Part shown: positions 6,900-15,108 of the stretch, one piece after another
Position numbering within the stretch: position 1 is the stretch's first letter
Layout: each line of letters starts with the position of its first letter
NCBI GenBank assembly: GCA_002299865.1
Contig: DBNV01000117.1
Span: 1-23,545 of the forward strand
Direction of reading: 5' to 3'
DNA length: 23,545 nucleotides
From: Desulfonatronaceae bacterium UBA663
GTDB taxonomy: Bacteria > Desulfobacterota > Desulfovibrionia > Desulfovibrionales > Desulfonatronaceae
The notes under the pieces: generated by a model
Told to the model about the DNA's origin: nothing
The model's input: the letters and a program-made list of their open reading frames with translations, nothing else
Database searches by the model: none
Position numbers and translations under genes: made by a program

Positions 6900-7097
6900 T
6901 AAGCCCAGCATTCACGGGACATTTGGCCCAAAGGCTCTATTTTCATCGCTTGTTGATGTTTGTTCTTCGTCACTGCCAATCCCTTGTAAACAGAAGAAAT
7001 TGCCGCGAACGATAGCTCCCGCGAGGTTCATGGCCTTACGAGTTCTTTCAACATCAGATGAAAATTGAGTCGGCCCAAAAGACCTGGAAGCTTCGGC

Positions 7098-8111
7098 TTA
7101 AGTGTTCCAAAAAACAGTCGGCTGCACCTCTTTTGCCGAGGCCGTGCCCGTGAGCACCATGGCCTGGACAAGTTCCTGGCGGATTTTTTCCAGATACTGG
7201 GCCGCGCCTTCCTTGCCCCCGCCCAGCACAGCCACGGAGAAGGGCCGGCCGATGAGCACGGCATCCGCGCCCAGGGCCAGCATCTTGAGCACGTCCGTGC
7301 CCGAACGCACCCCCCCGTCCGCCAGCACGGCCACCTGGCCGCGCACCGCTCCGGCCACTTCGCCAAGCACCCGGACCGTGCCCGGCGTGCCGTCCAGGAC
7401 CCGGCCGCCGTGATTGGAAACCACGATGCCGGCGGCCCCGGCATCCACGCAGAGCTTAGCTTCGTCCGGGGTCATCACGCCCTTGATCACGAATTTGGCC
7501 GGCGTGCGCCGGATCACTTCGACCAGTTTGGCCGCGGGCTTGGGCGAAACCGGGCGGCCCATCTTGCGCAGGGTGACTAAGCCGGCGGCGTCCACGTCCA
7601 TGCCCACCACCTTGGCCCCGGCAGCCAGGGCCTTGTCCAGCTTGGCGAACAGTTCCTCGTCCTCCCAGGGCTTAATGAACGGAATGCCCCGGCCGTCGAG
7701 GGCTTTGATGGCGGCAAAGCCGCTTTCATGGATGAAGTCCGGCACCCCGTCGCCGGTGCAGCCCAGGGTTCCGGCCTCGGCGCAGGCCGTGAGCTTGGCC
7801 AGGACGTATGCCTCCTCGGGCATGCCGCCGCCCATGTTGAAGGACACCCCGCTGATGGGCGCGGCCAAAACCGGCATGGCCAGCTTAAATCCCAGCAGGG
7901 ACAGCGAGAGGTCCGGTTCAAGGGCCTGGTGCAGGCAGCGCATGTTCAGCTTGATCTCCGCCAGTGCCCGGACGTTGTCCTGAAAACTGGAGGCCGTGCC
8001 TAAACCGCCCATGCCCGGCACTTCCCCGGCGCAGGCCCGACCATCGCAGACCGGGCAGACCCGGCAAAAGCCCTTCATCAGTTCCCTCGCCTTGGCGCGT
8101 ACTTCCTTCAT
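7098..8111 (-). CDS. FMN-dependent alpha-hydroxy-acid dehydrogenase
   Basis: 337 residues, TIM-barrel family of lactate/glycolate oxidising enzymes. Seen: the substrate-binding, catalytic-base motif VSNHGGRVLDGTPGTVRVL, the phosphate-binding DGGVRSGTDVLKMLALGADA and IGRPF near the C-terminus, and VIKGVMTPDEA with the FMN-contacting Lys. The N-terminus carries a cysteine cluster (FCRVCPVCDGRACAGEVPG, C-x2-C-x2-C-x4-C), typical of anaerobe versions and likely a metal or Fe-S site. It probably oxidises a 2-hydroxy acid such as lactate in the cytoplasm, passing electrons to an unknown acceptor. Start ATG 8111 has AAAGGAG seven bases upstream. Its ATG overlaps the stop of a short upstream frame (8108-8266). 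Confidence 0.9.
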   Translation of the reverse strand: MKEVRAKARELMKGFCRVCPVCDGRACAGEVPGMGGLGTASSFQDNVRALAEIKLNMRCLHQALEPDLSLSLLGFKLAMPVLAAPISGVSFNMGGGMPEEAYVLAKLTACAEAGTLGCTGDGVPDFIHESGFAAIKALDGRGIPFIKPWEDEELFAKLDKALAAGAKVVGMDVDAAGLVTLRKMGRPVSPKPAAKLVEVIRRTPAKFVIKGVMTPDEAKLCVDAGAAGIVVSNHGGRVLDGTPGTVRVLGEVAGAVRGQVAVLADGGVRSGTDVLKMLALGADAVLIGRPFSVAVLGGGKEGAAQYLEKIRQELVQAMVLTGTASAKEVQPTVFWNT

Positions 8112-8266
8112 GATACTTCTCCTTTCATGTTGGAATGCATCATCACGATACGCTCATCATGCCTGAACAATGAACACGCCGCTGTTCCGTACACGCTCTG
8201 CCCGGCCCAGAAATAGGCGTCATAGACGTGCTGGTCCACGGCTGAACTTTTCTGGTTGAAAAACTC
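8108..8266 (-). pseudogene. Coding-like tail overlapping the dehydrogenase start
   Basis: A 52-codon frame open from a TAA at 8267-8269 and closing with TGA at 8108-8110, which overlaps the dehydrogenase ATG. From the GTG at 8237-8239 it reads VDQHVYDAYFWAGQSVYG and on to HDERIVMMHSNMKGEVS. The composition looks like a real protein C-terminus and the overlap suggests former translational coupling. No family is recognised. It has no ribosome site of its own, and it abuts the hsdM relic, so it is most likely the remaining tail of an operon gene truncated by the hsdM-side sequence. Confidence 0.3.
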
Positions 8267-8286
8267 TTAAGGCATAGACTCTGGGC

Positions 8287-8337
8287 AGACCTGTCTGCCT
8301 GCCTGCCTACCGGCAGGTAGGCCGACAGGCAGGCAGA
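8287..8337. repeat. Compound palindromic unit inserted in the hsdM relic
   Basis: The outer stem is TCTGCCTGCCTG (8294-8305) with CAGGCAGGCAGA (8326-8337). The inner stem is CCTACC/GGTAGG (8306-8311, 8316-8321) with loop GGCA and a 4-base bulge. Removing 8287-8334 (48 bases) joins flanking sequence into a continuous HsdM-like reading. Confidence 0.6.
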
Positions 8338-8383
8338 ACCTTTTCGATGGTCACGCGGAACCTCGGCGCGGGCCTGCTCCGGC

Positions 8384-8403
8384 ACCTGTCTACCGACAGG
8401 TAG
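8384..8403. repeat. Short palindromic unit inserted in the hsdM relic
   Basis: ACCTGTC/GACAGGT stem (8384-8390, 8395-8401) with loop TACC. It shares the CCTGTC-GGTAG wording of the larger unit at 8287-8337. Its removal restores VLYLPEQAR across the junction, so it looks like a clean 20-base insertion. Confidence 0.6.
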
Positions 8404-8753
8404 AGGTACAGCACCCCCATGGCCTGACAATCCGGCGGCCCAATCCTGCGCCGCCCACCACCCGCTCCCTCAAGTTGCTTGGCAGCTTCCTGAAATTTAT
8501 GGTCCGCATACAGCAGAAAAACCAGTCCCAACACCGGGACCGAGCATTCCGATGACTTCAGCTTGGAATTCGCCCGCAGCTCATCCGCCGCGCTCCAAAG
8601 CCGAGATTCGATGTTGCTCCCGTTACGGTTCATCATGCTTCCTTCTTGGATAGCCTCAGCTTTGATCTTTATGCTCGACGATCTCACAATTGCCGGGGTG
8701 AAGTTTTGCCCCCGCAAACGCAAAATTTTCGACGTTGCGTATAAAGCCCACAC

Positions 8754-9959
8754 TTATGGTTTTTCAAGCAGAAAATCGGCCAGATTGATGCGCTGAATTC
8801 CTGCCATGTCGTCCCCGAATGCGGTGTCCATGCTGATCACGCATTTTGGATAGTTGTCCGGAATGTCCCGCAGGACGCCGAACTCACGATCCACGACCTG
8901 CAGCGTGGCCAGTAGATAGGCCACCTGGATGTACCGGCGTTCCCCGGCCCGCGTGGCAATGAAGTCAATTTCACAATCACCCAGCTTGCCCACCTCGACC
9001 CTGTACCCCCGCCTCAACAGTTCCAGAAAGACCACATTCTCGATAACCCCGCTGATGTCCGCCTCGCGGAACCCCAGCACGGCGTGCCGAATGCCGACGT
9101 CGCCCAGATAGAATTTATCCAGGATTTCCAACTGGCGCTTGCCCTTGAGATCGTAGCGCCGAGTCTTGTGGGCTACCATGGCCTCGCAAAAATATCCCAG
9201 GTAGTTCTGCACGGTCTCCACCCCGACCCGCAGGCGCTGGGACTTTACATAATCGGCAATATTCTTCGCGGACATGACGTTGCCGATGTTGTCGAACAGG
9301 TACCGGGCCATTTTTTCCAGCAGCTCTACATTACGCACCCCGTGCCGGCGGACGACGTCCTTGAGCAGAATCGTGTTGTAAATGGAACTGACGTACTGGA
9401 AAACCATTTCGTCTTCGATACGGAAGTGATGAATTGCCGGCAGGCCGCCATAGCGGAGATAATCGAGGAGTTCGCTTTGGGTGTCTTTTCTTTTGTCGCC
9501 CCGAAATTGCAAATACTCTCCAAACCCCAGCCCATAGACCGGGAACTCCACGTAGCGCCCGGAAAGCAGCGTGGCCAATTCCGAAGAAAAGAGGTGCGCA
9601 TTGGACCCCGTCAGCAGGACATCCATATCCTGTCTTCCCGAAAGGGAGGCCACTGCCCGCTCCCAGCCTGATATCTCCTGAACCTCGTCCACCAAGAGAT
9701 ACTTCATGCCTTCCCTGTGCAACAGCATGCGCCGTGCTTCTTCGTAGAGGTCGCCATGGGCGCGGATGTGCTCGAAATCCAAAGATTCCATGTCCACGTA
9801 GTGGATATTGTCCTTGGGCACTCCCTCTTCCCGAAGCATGTCAATGACCTGTCGCAGCAGATAGCTTTTGCCCACCCGCCGCATGCCGGTGATGACCTTG
9901 ACTACGGGCTTGCCCAGAAAAGGTTGGATTCGTTCCAGGTAGATGTTTCGTTTATGCAT
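8754..9959 (-). CDS. AAA ATPase with DUF4143 C-terminal domain
   Basis: 401 residues from the ATG at 9959; family members begin a few residues before the conserved YLERIQPFLGKP, so the 23-codon upstream extension to 10028 was not used. Walker A is G25-M-R-R-V-G-K-S32, Walker B is KYLLVDEVQE, and the sensor-like LLTGSNAHLFSSELATLLSGR is present. The C-terminal DUF4143 part has the nuclease-like pattern EN...CEIDFIA...YIQVAY, recalling PD-(D/E)XK folds. These stand-alone P-loop proteins are widespread, often in accessory regions; function is unknown, with mobile-element or defence roles proposed. No strong ribosome site (AGAAAA). It sits beside the hsdM relic, which suggests a former accessory or defence cluster. 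Confidence 0.85.
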   Translation of the reverse strand: MHKRNIYLERIQPFLGKPVVKVITGMRRVGKSYLLRQVIDMLREEGVPKDNIHYVDMESLDFEHIRAHGDLYEEARRMLLHREGMKYLLVDEVQEISGWERAVASLSGRQDMDVLLTGSNAHLFSSELATLLSGRYVEFPVYGLGFGEYLQFRGDKRKDTQSELLDYLRYGGLPAIHHFRIEDEMVFQYVSSIYNTILLKDVVRRHGVRNVELLEKMARYLFDNIGNVMSAKNIADYVKSQRLRVGVETVQNYLGYFCEAMVAHKTRRYDLKGKRQLEILDKFYLGDVGIRHAVLGFREADISGVIENVVFLELLRRGYRVEVGKLGDCEIDFIATRAGERRYIQVAYLLATLQVVDREFGVLRDIPDNYPKCVISMDTAFGDDMAGIQRINLADFLLEKP

Positions 9960-10080
9960 GAAATTTTCTGAGAATGCACATTTAGTTTTCGATGTGTAGA
10001 AAATAGCATGGTGGTGGAGAGGATGCAATGGGGTGACAACAGGGCAAATGTGTTCTCACGCAACCACCAGAAATATATGA

Positions 10081-10224
10081 GGCTGGCTTGCCCTGGGGAG
10101 ACATGAGGATTTCCTGTTTCTGCAACATCATGAGATTGTTAAAGATTATTATTCGGCAATGCGTTGTTTGCCTGAGAAAATGCAGTTATCGGAAGCGGAA
10201 TGGATAATGTTTGGGTGCAAATGA
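10081..10224 (+). pseudogene. Coding-like fragment, unknown
   Basis: 47 codons after a TGA, reading GWLALGRHEDFLFLQHHEIV and on to YYSAMRCLPEKMQLSEAEWI, ending in TGA at 10222-10224. The composition is protein-like, with no start codon or ribosome site. A neighbouring frame reads PPEIYEAGLPWGD just upstream, so a frameshifted gene tail is possible. No family is recognised. Confidence 0.2.
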
Positions 10225-10321
10225 CCTGATTTCAACCCCGATGCCGATAGCGAAGCGCCGATTCCGATTCCAAAAGAGAATAATTGAAATGGAAATGATC
10301 TAAGGCGCCATTCTCCTCCAA

Positions 10322-10353
10322 CAACAAAGGCCGCCCATGGGCGGCCTTTGTTG
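10322..10353 (-). terminator. Intrinsic terminator after lon
   Basis: A perfect 32-base palindrome (CAACAAAGGCCGCCCA and its complement), 24 bases past the lon stop. On the minus strand the stem ends in CCTTTGTTGTTGG, a T-rich tail. It could work in both directions. Confidence 0.75.
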
Positions 10354-10376
10354 AAGAATATGCAACACAGCTTGTG

Positions 10377-12830
10377 TTATTCCGCCGTCTTCGACGCCAC
10401 CAACGGCCAGAGTTCGTCCACATGCTCCACGAAGCGGATCTTGATCTTGCGGCGCAGGTCTGCGGCCACCTCCTGCACGTCTTTCTTATTCTGCCTGGGG
10501 ATGAGCACCTCGCTTAGATGGTGAGCCACTGCGGCCAGGATTTTTTCCTTGATCCCGCCCACGGGCATGACCCGGCCGCGCAGGGTGATCTCCCCGGTCA
10601 TGGCCAGGTCGTTGCGTACCGGTGTGCCGGTCAGAGCCGAAAGCAGGGCCGTGACCAGGGTCACTCCGGCGGAAGGCCCGTCCTTGGGCGTGGCCCCGGC
10701 CGGGACGTGAATGTGAATGTCCAGCTTTTCCGCGAAATCCGGTTCAAGACCAAACTTCTTGGCCCGGCCGCGGGCGTAGCTCAGCGCGGCTTGGGCACTT
10801 TCCTTCATCACGTCGCCAAGCTGCCCGGTGAGGATCAGCTTGCCCTTGCCGGGCATGGTCGTAGCCTCCACATGAAGCACCTCTCCGCCTACCGGGGTCC
10901 AGGCCAGCCCCAGGGCCACTCCGGGGTACAGTTCCTTATCCTTTTCATCTTCTAGAAACCTGGCCACACCCAGCAGTTTGGCCAGCATCCTGGCGGTGAT
11001 GATGAACGGTCCGGGTTGGCCCTCGGCCACCTTGCGGGCCAGCTTGCGGCAAACCGAGCCCAGTTCCCGCTCCAGGTTCCGCAGGCCGGCCTCGCGGGTG
11101 TACTCGCGGATCATTCGGCTGAGAATCTGGTCCGCGATGAGCGTATCTTCAGGGTGTAAGCCGTTTTCCTTGATCTGGCGGGGCAGAAGATACTTGCGGG
11201 CGATCTTGATTTTTTCCATCTCGGTGTAGCCCGGGATGCGGATCACTTCCATTCGGTCTAGCAAGGCCGAAGGAATGGTGTCCAGGACGTTGGCCGTGCA
11301 GATGAACATGACCTTGGACAGGTCAAAGGGCACGTTCAGGTAGTGGTCGCTGAAGGCGAAATTCTGCTCCGGGTCCAGCACCTCCAGCAGGGCCGAGGAT
11401 GGGTCGCCCCGGAAATCCGTGCCCACCTTGTCGATCTCGTCCAACATGACCACGGGGTTGCGCGTCCCGGCCTGCTTAATGCTCTGGATGATCCGGCCGG
11501 GCATGGACCCGATGTAGGTCCGGCGATGGCCTCTGATTTCAGCCTCGTCGCGGATGCCGCCCAGGGACATGCGCACGAATTTGCGGCCCAGGGCCCGGGC
11601 GATGGACCGCCCCAGGGAGGTCTTGCCCACGCCGGGCGGGCCGACAAAACAGAGAATCGGTCCCTTCATGTCCGGATTGAGCTTGCGCACGCTTAAGTAT
11701 TCCAGGATCCGGTCCTTGACCTTGTCCAGACCGTAGTGATCCTCGTCCAGGATGTCCTTGGCCTCCTGGATCACCAGCCGGTCCTTGGACAGCTTTTTCC
11801 AAGGCAGCTCCACCAGCCAGTCCAGATAGGTCCGGATCACGGTGGCCTCGGAGGATTCGGGGTGCATGGACTCCAGGCGTTTGAGCTGTTTGTCCGCCTC
11901 CTTGCGCACCTCCTTGGACAGGCCGGCCTTTTTCAAGGCGGCGCGCAATTCCTCCAGTTCCTCCTCGCCCTCTCCGGAATCCCCCAGTTCCTTGCGGATG
12001 GCCTTGAGCTGCTCGCGCAGGAAGAACTCGCGCTGGGCCTTGTCCATGCCTTCCTTGGCCATGCTTTGGATTTTAGCCTGCATTTCCGCCACTTCCGCTT
12101 CCTTGAGCAGCTGGCGGTTGACCAGGGCCAATCGCTCTACAGGATCCTCGCAGGCCAGGATTTCCTGGGCCTCCTCCACCTTCATCCGCAGATTGGAGGC
12201 AATCAGGTCGGCCAGACGCCCGGGCTCCTCCACGTTGTTCAAAACGGCCAACACGTCCGGAGAAGCAATGCCGCGCAGGGAGAGGATCTTCTCGCTTTGT
12301 TCGCGGGCCGTACGGATCATGGCTTCCAGGGCGGGCGTGGGTTCGGTCACCTCCGGCTCGACAATGGGCTCAATCTGCACCATATGGAAGGGGTCGTTTT
12401 GCACGAACCCGGTAATCCGCGCCCGACTCACCCCCTGGACCAGAACCTTGAGCCGGCCGTCGGGGATTTTGAGCATGCGCATGATCGTGGCCACGGTACC
12501 CACGGGATGGACGTCCTCAGGGTCCGGATCATCGGTCTTCTCGTTCCGTTGCGTGGCGATCAGGATGTGCCGATTGGAATTCAGGGCCGCGTCCACAGCC
12601 TGCACGGATTTTTCCCGACCCACGAACAGGGGCAGAATCATGTAATTGAAGACCACCACGTCCCGCACCGGGAGAAGCGGCATCTGGGAGGGCAGTTCCT
12701 GCCTGGCGCCTCCTCCCTTGTCCTCGGAATCAGCTACCGGTTCAGCCGAGGCGCCCAGTTTCACCCGGGCTTCCTGTTCCTCGGACTCGGCGACAATGTT
12801 TACCTTTTGTGGATCCTTTTCACTGCTCAT
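10377..12830 (-). CDS. lon: ATP-dependent protease Lon (LonA)
   Basis: 817 residues, standard LonA length. It unfolds and degrades damaged and regulatory proteins as a cytoplasmic hexamer. Domains: charged N-terminal extension (1-45), substrate-binding LON domain (about 48-245, starting PLLPVRDVVVF), coiled linker (245-350), AAA module with Walker A GPPGVGKT (397-404) and Walker B VMLDEIDK (461-468), then the protease domain with catalytic Ser720 in KDGPSAGV and Lys763 in GGIKEK. All catalytic residues are present. Start ATG 12830 has GGAG about ten bases upstream. It lies 41 bases after the acylphosphatase gene, likely one transcript. The downstream palindrome at 10322 ends it. Confidence 0.97.
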   Translation of the reverse strand: MSSEKDPQKVNIVAESEEQEARVKLGASAEPVADSEDKGGGARQELPSQMPLLPVRDVVVFNYMILPLFVGREKSVQAVDAALNSNRHILIATQRNEKTDDPDPEDVHPVGTVATIMRMLKIPDGRLKVLVQGVSRARITGFVQNDPFHMVQIEPIVEPEVTEPTPALEAMIRTAREQSEKILSLRGIASPDVLAVLNNVEEPGRLADLIASNLRMKVEEAQEILACEDPVERLALVNRQLLKEAEVAEMQAKIQSMAKEGMDKAQREFFLREQLKAIRKELGDSGEGEEELEELRAALKKAGLSKEVRKEADKQLKRLESMHPESSEATVIRTYLDWLVELPWKKLSKDRLVIQEAKDILDEDHYGLDKVKDRILEYLSVRKLNPDMKGPILCFVGPPGVGKTSLGRSIARALGRKFVRMSLGGIRDEAEIRGHRRTYIGSMPGRIIQSIKQAGTRNPVVMLDEIDKVGTDFRGDPSSALLEVLDPEQNFAFSDHYLNVPFDLSKVMFICTANVLDTIPSALLDRMEVIRIPGYTEMEKIKIARKYLLPRQIKENGLHPEDTLIADQILSRMIREYTREAGLRNLERELGSVCRKLARKVAEGQPGPFIITARMLAKLLGVARFLEDEKDKELYPGVALGLAWTPVGGEVLHVEATTMPGKGKLILTGQLGDVMKESAQAALSYARGRAKKFGLEPDFAEKLDIHIHVPAGATPKDGPSAGVTLVTALLSALTGTPVRNDLAMTGEITLRGRVMPVGGIKEKILAAVAHHLSEVLIPRQNKKDVQEVAADLRRKIKIRFVEHVDELWPLVASKTAE

Positions 12831-12871
12831 GAATATGTAACTCCATTAAAATATTTGGCATTTTTCTTGGA

Positions 12872-13144
12872 TCATCTGCGGATGACAAATCCAGTCATCG
12901 GCTGTGCGTCATCCAAAAAATCTCTGTTCACCCGGTCCACCCGGGCCAATGGCGGCCCTTGGCGCAGCAGTTCCAAGAAAGCGGTCAGGATCTCATCCGT
13001 TGCCTGAGCCAGGACTTCCACCTGTCCGCTGGGCAGGTTGCGCACCCAACCCGCAACCCCGAGTTCGCAGGCCTGATTCCTGGTCCAGGCCCGGAAGAAC
13101 ACCCCTTGCACCTGTCCGCTGATCACGCAATGCACTGTTTTCAT
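12872..13144 (-). CDS. acyP: Acylphosphatase
   Basis: 90 residues from ATG 13144; the frame stays open to 13291 but family length and the AGGAAGG seven bases upstream fix this start. It hydrolyses carboxyl-phosphate bonds, as in acetyl phosphate or carbamoyl phosphate. Seen: the phosphate cradle GQVQGVFFR with catalytic Arg at about residue 18 and the catalytic Asn in GWVRNLPSGQVEV. The ribosome site is built from the last unit of a three-copy 8-base tandem repeat (13153-13176). It is followed by lon after 41 bases. Confidence 0.92.
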   Translation of the reverse strand: MKTVHCVISGQVQGVFFRAWTRNQACELGVAGWVRNLPSGQVEVLAQATDEILTAFLELLRQGPPLARVDRVNRDFLDDAQPMTGFVIRR

Positions 13145-13152
13145 CCTGCACC

Positions 13153-13176
13153 TTCCTGTCTTCCTGTCTTCCTGTC
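13153..13176 (-). repeat. Three-copy 8-base tandem repeat at the acylphosphatase ribosome site
   Basis: TTCCTGTC occurs three times without a break on the + strand (GACAGGAA on the coding strand), starting 9 bases upstream of the acylphosphatase ATG. The unit nearest the gene supplies the AGGAA part of the ribosome-binding site. Confidence 0.7.
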
Positions 13177-13352
13177 GGGCGCTTCTGCCGGCCTTGATGA
13201 GGGCCAGCATCCCCTCCCATGCCCCTCCACAAGCCGGACGCTTGATGAAGTCGGCGTTTCCTTGCTCGTAAACGGACACGTTCTCGTTCACGTCCCCTCT
13301 CCATAATTAATCCCAGTCATCGCCGAAAATTTTCGTACACGTGTCTGTGCAC

Positions 13353-13388
13353 AAAAACGGATCCGGGATGGGGAGGCATTGCCCCGTT
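13353..13388 (-). terminator. Candidate terminator after radC
   Basis: Directly after the radC stop the minus strand forms a stem AACGG...CCGTT with an inner GGGG/CCCC, followed by TTTTTG. The loop is imperfect, so confidence is moderate. Confidence 0.4.
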
Positions 13389-14059
13389 CACAGCAGGCCT
13401 TGGGTCTGAAAGCTGTAATAGTTAGCTTCCGAAACCACGATGTGATCCAGGACACGCACGTCCATTTCCCGGGCCGCCCGGTGCAGCCTTCGGGTCAGTT
13501 CCTGGTCCTGCGCCGAGGGGCGGGGATCGCCGCCGGGATGATTATGCACGAGAATCACCCCGCTGGCCTGATGGTGCAGGACCAGACGCAAAATCTCCCG
13601 CGGATAGACCGGAGTCTGGTCCACGGTGCCTCGGCTGACCTGCTGCCAATGCATCAGCCGGTTCTTGTTGTCTACTAGGGCCACCCAAAATTCCTCGGTG
13701 CGCAAGTGGCCCAACCGGGACATGGCGAAATCAGCCACGGTCCCGGGATGGCTGAAAATCTGTCGGTCCTGGACCGCCCCCTCGCGCACCCGGCTAGAAA
13801 ATTCTCGCCACGACGCAAACAAAGCTATGACGCCCGGACCGACGCCGGGCGTGTTCGTCATGTCCTCCCGGCGGGCTTCGAAAACCCCGCGCAATGAACC
13901 AAAACGATGTAAAAGCGTCTTGGCCAGGGGTTTTGTGTCCTGACGCGGAATCGCATACCCAAGCAGCAATTCCAGGATTTCGTAATCCGCAAGACCTTCA
14001 GGAGAGCGAAACAAACGCTCCTTCAACCGCCGGCGATGTCCAAGATAGTGCTTGTCCAT
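13388..14059 (-). CDS. radC: RadC family JAB/MPN-domain protein
   Basis: 223 residues from ATG 14059; the frame extends to a TTG at 14110 but that overlaps the holA stop, and homologues begin near DKHYLGHRRRLKERL. No clear ribosome site is seen. The N-terminal half has the UPF0758 helix-hairpin-helix region (NTPGVGPG). The C-terminal half is a JAMM metalloprotease-like domain with H-x-H...D in VHNHPGGDPRPSAQD and an upstream Glu region RGTVDQTPVYPREI. The old name implies DNA repair, but the true role is unproven. It lies 47 bases after holA and is probably co-transcribed. Confidence 0.9.
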   Translation of the reverse strand: MDKHYLGHRRRLKERLFRSPEGLADYEILELLLGYAIPRQDTKPLAKTLLHRFGSLRGVFEARREDMTNTPGVGPGVIALFASWREFSSRVREGAVQDRQIFSHPGTVADFAMSRLGHLRTEEFWVALVDNKNRLMHWQQVSRGTVDQTPVYPREILRLVLHHQASGVILVHNHPGGDPRPSAQDQELTRRLHRAAREMDVRVLDHIVVSEANYYSFQTQGLL

Positions 14060-14106
14060 GGCATATAGGTACGGGGAGTGGGCATGACAAGTCAAGGAAG
14101 TAATAA

Positions 14107-15108
14107 TCAATGAGCTGACGATTGGTGCAACGGAAAGCAGATTTCACCTGCGGCCAGATTGGCGACCATGAATTCCATGATCTGTTCGGCCTGTTTGCGG
14201 CCGGTCTTCAGGTCCCATTCGGCCTGAAAGATCAAGTCCCAGATTCTTGCCAGGCCTTGTTCGCCGAGTTTTACGGCGAACTGCTTCTTTTCCCGCTTGA
14301 TGGAGGGGGGCAAGGCGACTTTGTCGTCTTCCCCGGCCAGAAGCTGCCAGAGAATGCGCACCTCGCGCTGGAGCAGCCCCAAGAAAGGCATGAGCATCCC
14401 ACCGCCGGTGGCTGTCTGGTCCGCTAAAACGGTCCGCCAGGCGGTCAAGTCCTTGGAGGACGTGAGCACGCTCTTCAAAAAGGCGAAGTTGTTCATGACG
14501 GATGCGCTGCTTAGCAAGCCGAGATCCTCGCCGGCAATCCGGCGTCGTTCGCCCAAAAGCAGTTCCAGCTTTTCCAGTTCGCCGTGCATCCGGGCGCCGT
14601 CCAAGGGCAGGGCGTTCACGAGAGCTTGCTCTGCTCCCGGGTCGAAGGCGAACCCTTTGTCCTTGGCCCATTGCCGCACGAACGATCTCAGGGATTGTTC
14701 CGTGTATCCCGGAGATTGCCACAGCCAGCCTTTGTTCTTCGCCGCCTTGAAATAGGTCTGCTTGCCTGCGGTTGCGGGCACGGCGGGCGTGCTGTCTTTC
14801 CATTCCCCTTCCAGGCAGAAGAACACCCAAAGGTCCGGCTTAGAGGCGCGCAAAAGCGGTTCCATGTCACTCAAAGTTTTGACCGGCAACTGGTGCGTCC
14901 GGCGGAGTACCAAGATTCGCCCGCTTCCCAGAATAGAGAGCAGGCCGGGCATGGTCAGGGCCGTCCAGAACGAAGGAGGCAGGGGTTCGTCTCCCCAGAA
15001 AGTCTGTCTGGTCCAGGCCCCGCATCCGGCGGCCGTAGTCAGGTCCTTGATTCGTTCTTGAATGAGCCAGACATCCGGGCAGATGCAGAAAAAAAACGGG
15101 GAGCGCAT
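14107..15108 (-). CDS. holA: DNA polymerase III, delta subunit
   Basis: 333 residues, typical HolA length. It is the clamp-opening wrench of the clamp loader at the replication fork. The sequence is diverged but shows the family outline: N-terminal FFFCICPDVWLIQERIKDL strand-helix, RILVLRRTHQL, LWVFFCLEGEW, GWLWQSPGYTEQSLRSFVRQ, an ALPLDGARMHGELEKLELLL helix (matching the conserved N-x-L-x-x-EL-KL), and a C-terminal collar with LMPFLGLLQREVRILWQLL. Start ATG 15108 has an AGG about 11 bases upstream. radC follows after 47 bases. Confidence 0.85.
   Translation of the reverse strand: MRSPFFFCICPDVWLIQERIKDLTTAAGCGAWTRQTFWGDEPLPPSFWTALTMPGLLSILGSGRILVLRRTHQLPVKTLSDMEPLLRASKPDLWVFFCLEGEWKDSTPAVPATAGKQTYFKAAKNKGWLWQSPGYTEQSLRSFVRQWAKDKGFAFDPGAEQALVNALPLDGARMHGELEKLELLLGERRRIAGEDLGLLSSASVMNNFAFLKSVLTSSKDLTAWRTVLADQTATGGGMLMPFLGLLQREVRILWQLLAGEDDKVALPPSIKREKKQFAVKLGEQGLARIWDLIFQAEWDLKTGRKQAEQIMEFMVANLAAGEICFPLHQSSAH

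Larger units (their letters stand above)
6259..7097. other. Long relic-rich intergenic region
   Basis: About 840 bases with no full gene. Minus-strand fragments with protein-like composition occur at 6317-6517, 6484-6600 and about 6729-6790; the latter reads NLTLLPDATREIIRESLQ and stop, its TGA overlapping an ATG (ATGA) that opens only 17 codons. A nested inverted repeat lies at 6784-6899. The part at 6900-7097 holds only short frames. Base composition is lower in GC than the flanking genes. Confidence 0.4.
8270..8633 (-). pseudogene. hsdM: Type I restriction methyltransferase HsdM, N-terminal relic
   Basis: From ATG 8633 (GAAGGAAG just upstream) about 75 residues match the HsdM N-terminal helical domain: NGSNIESRLWSAADELRANS, then VPVLGLVFLLYADHKFQEA and GGRRRIGPPDCQAMGVLYL. 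HsdM methylates adenine in type I restriction-modification complexes. The frame is then broken by a 20-base palindromic insertion (8384-8403); without it the text would read VLYLPEQAR as in intact HsdM. A second palindromic insertion (8287-8334) splits TIEKVLP from RVYA, which resembles a later HsdM_N stretch. The methylase domain, hsdS and hsdR are absent here, so the protein cannot work. Confidence 0.75.
9960..10376. other. Intergenic region with coding-like fragment and lon terminator
   Basis: About 420 bases between the ATPase start and the lon stop. It holds a + strand coding-like fragment (10081-10224), a run of CCGAT-type short repeats at 10230-10270 similar in wording to 6495-6520, and the palindromic terminator at 10322-10353. 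The ATPase promoter should lie around 9970-10080, but no clear boxes were identified. Confidence 0.35.

Noticed and set aside
8287..8403. CRISPR-like array in the repeated CCTGCC/CCTGTC region
   Set aside because: Only two unequal palindromic units, no regular spacing or spacers, and they interrupt an hsdM relic.
11736..13007. Long + strand open frame opposite lon and acylphosphatase (423 codons)
   Set aside because: Antisense shadow with Leu/His/Gln-rich low-information text; the minus-strand genes are certain.
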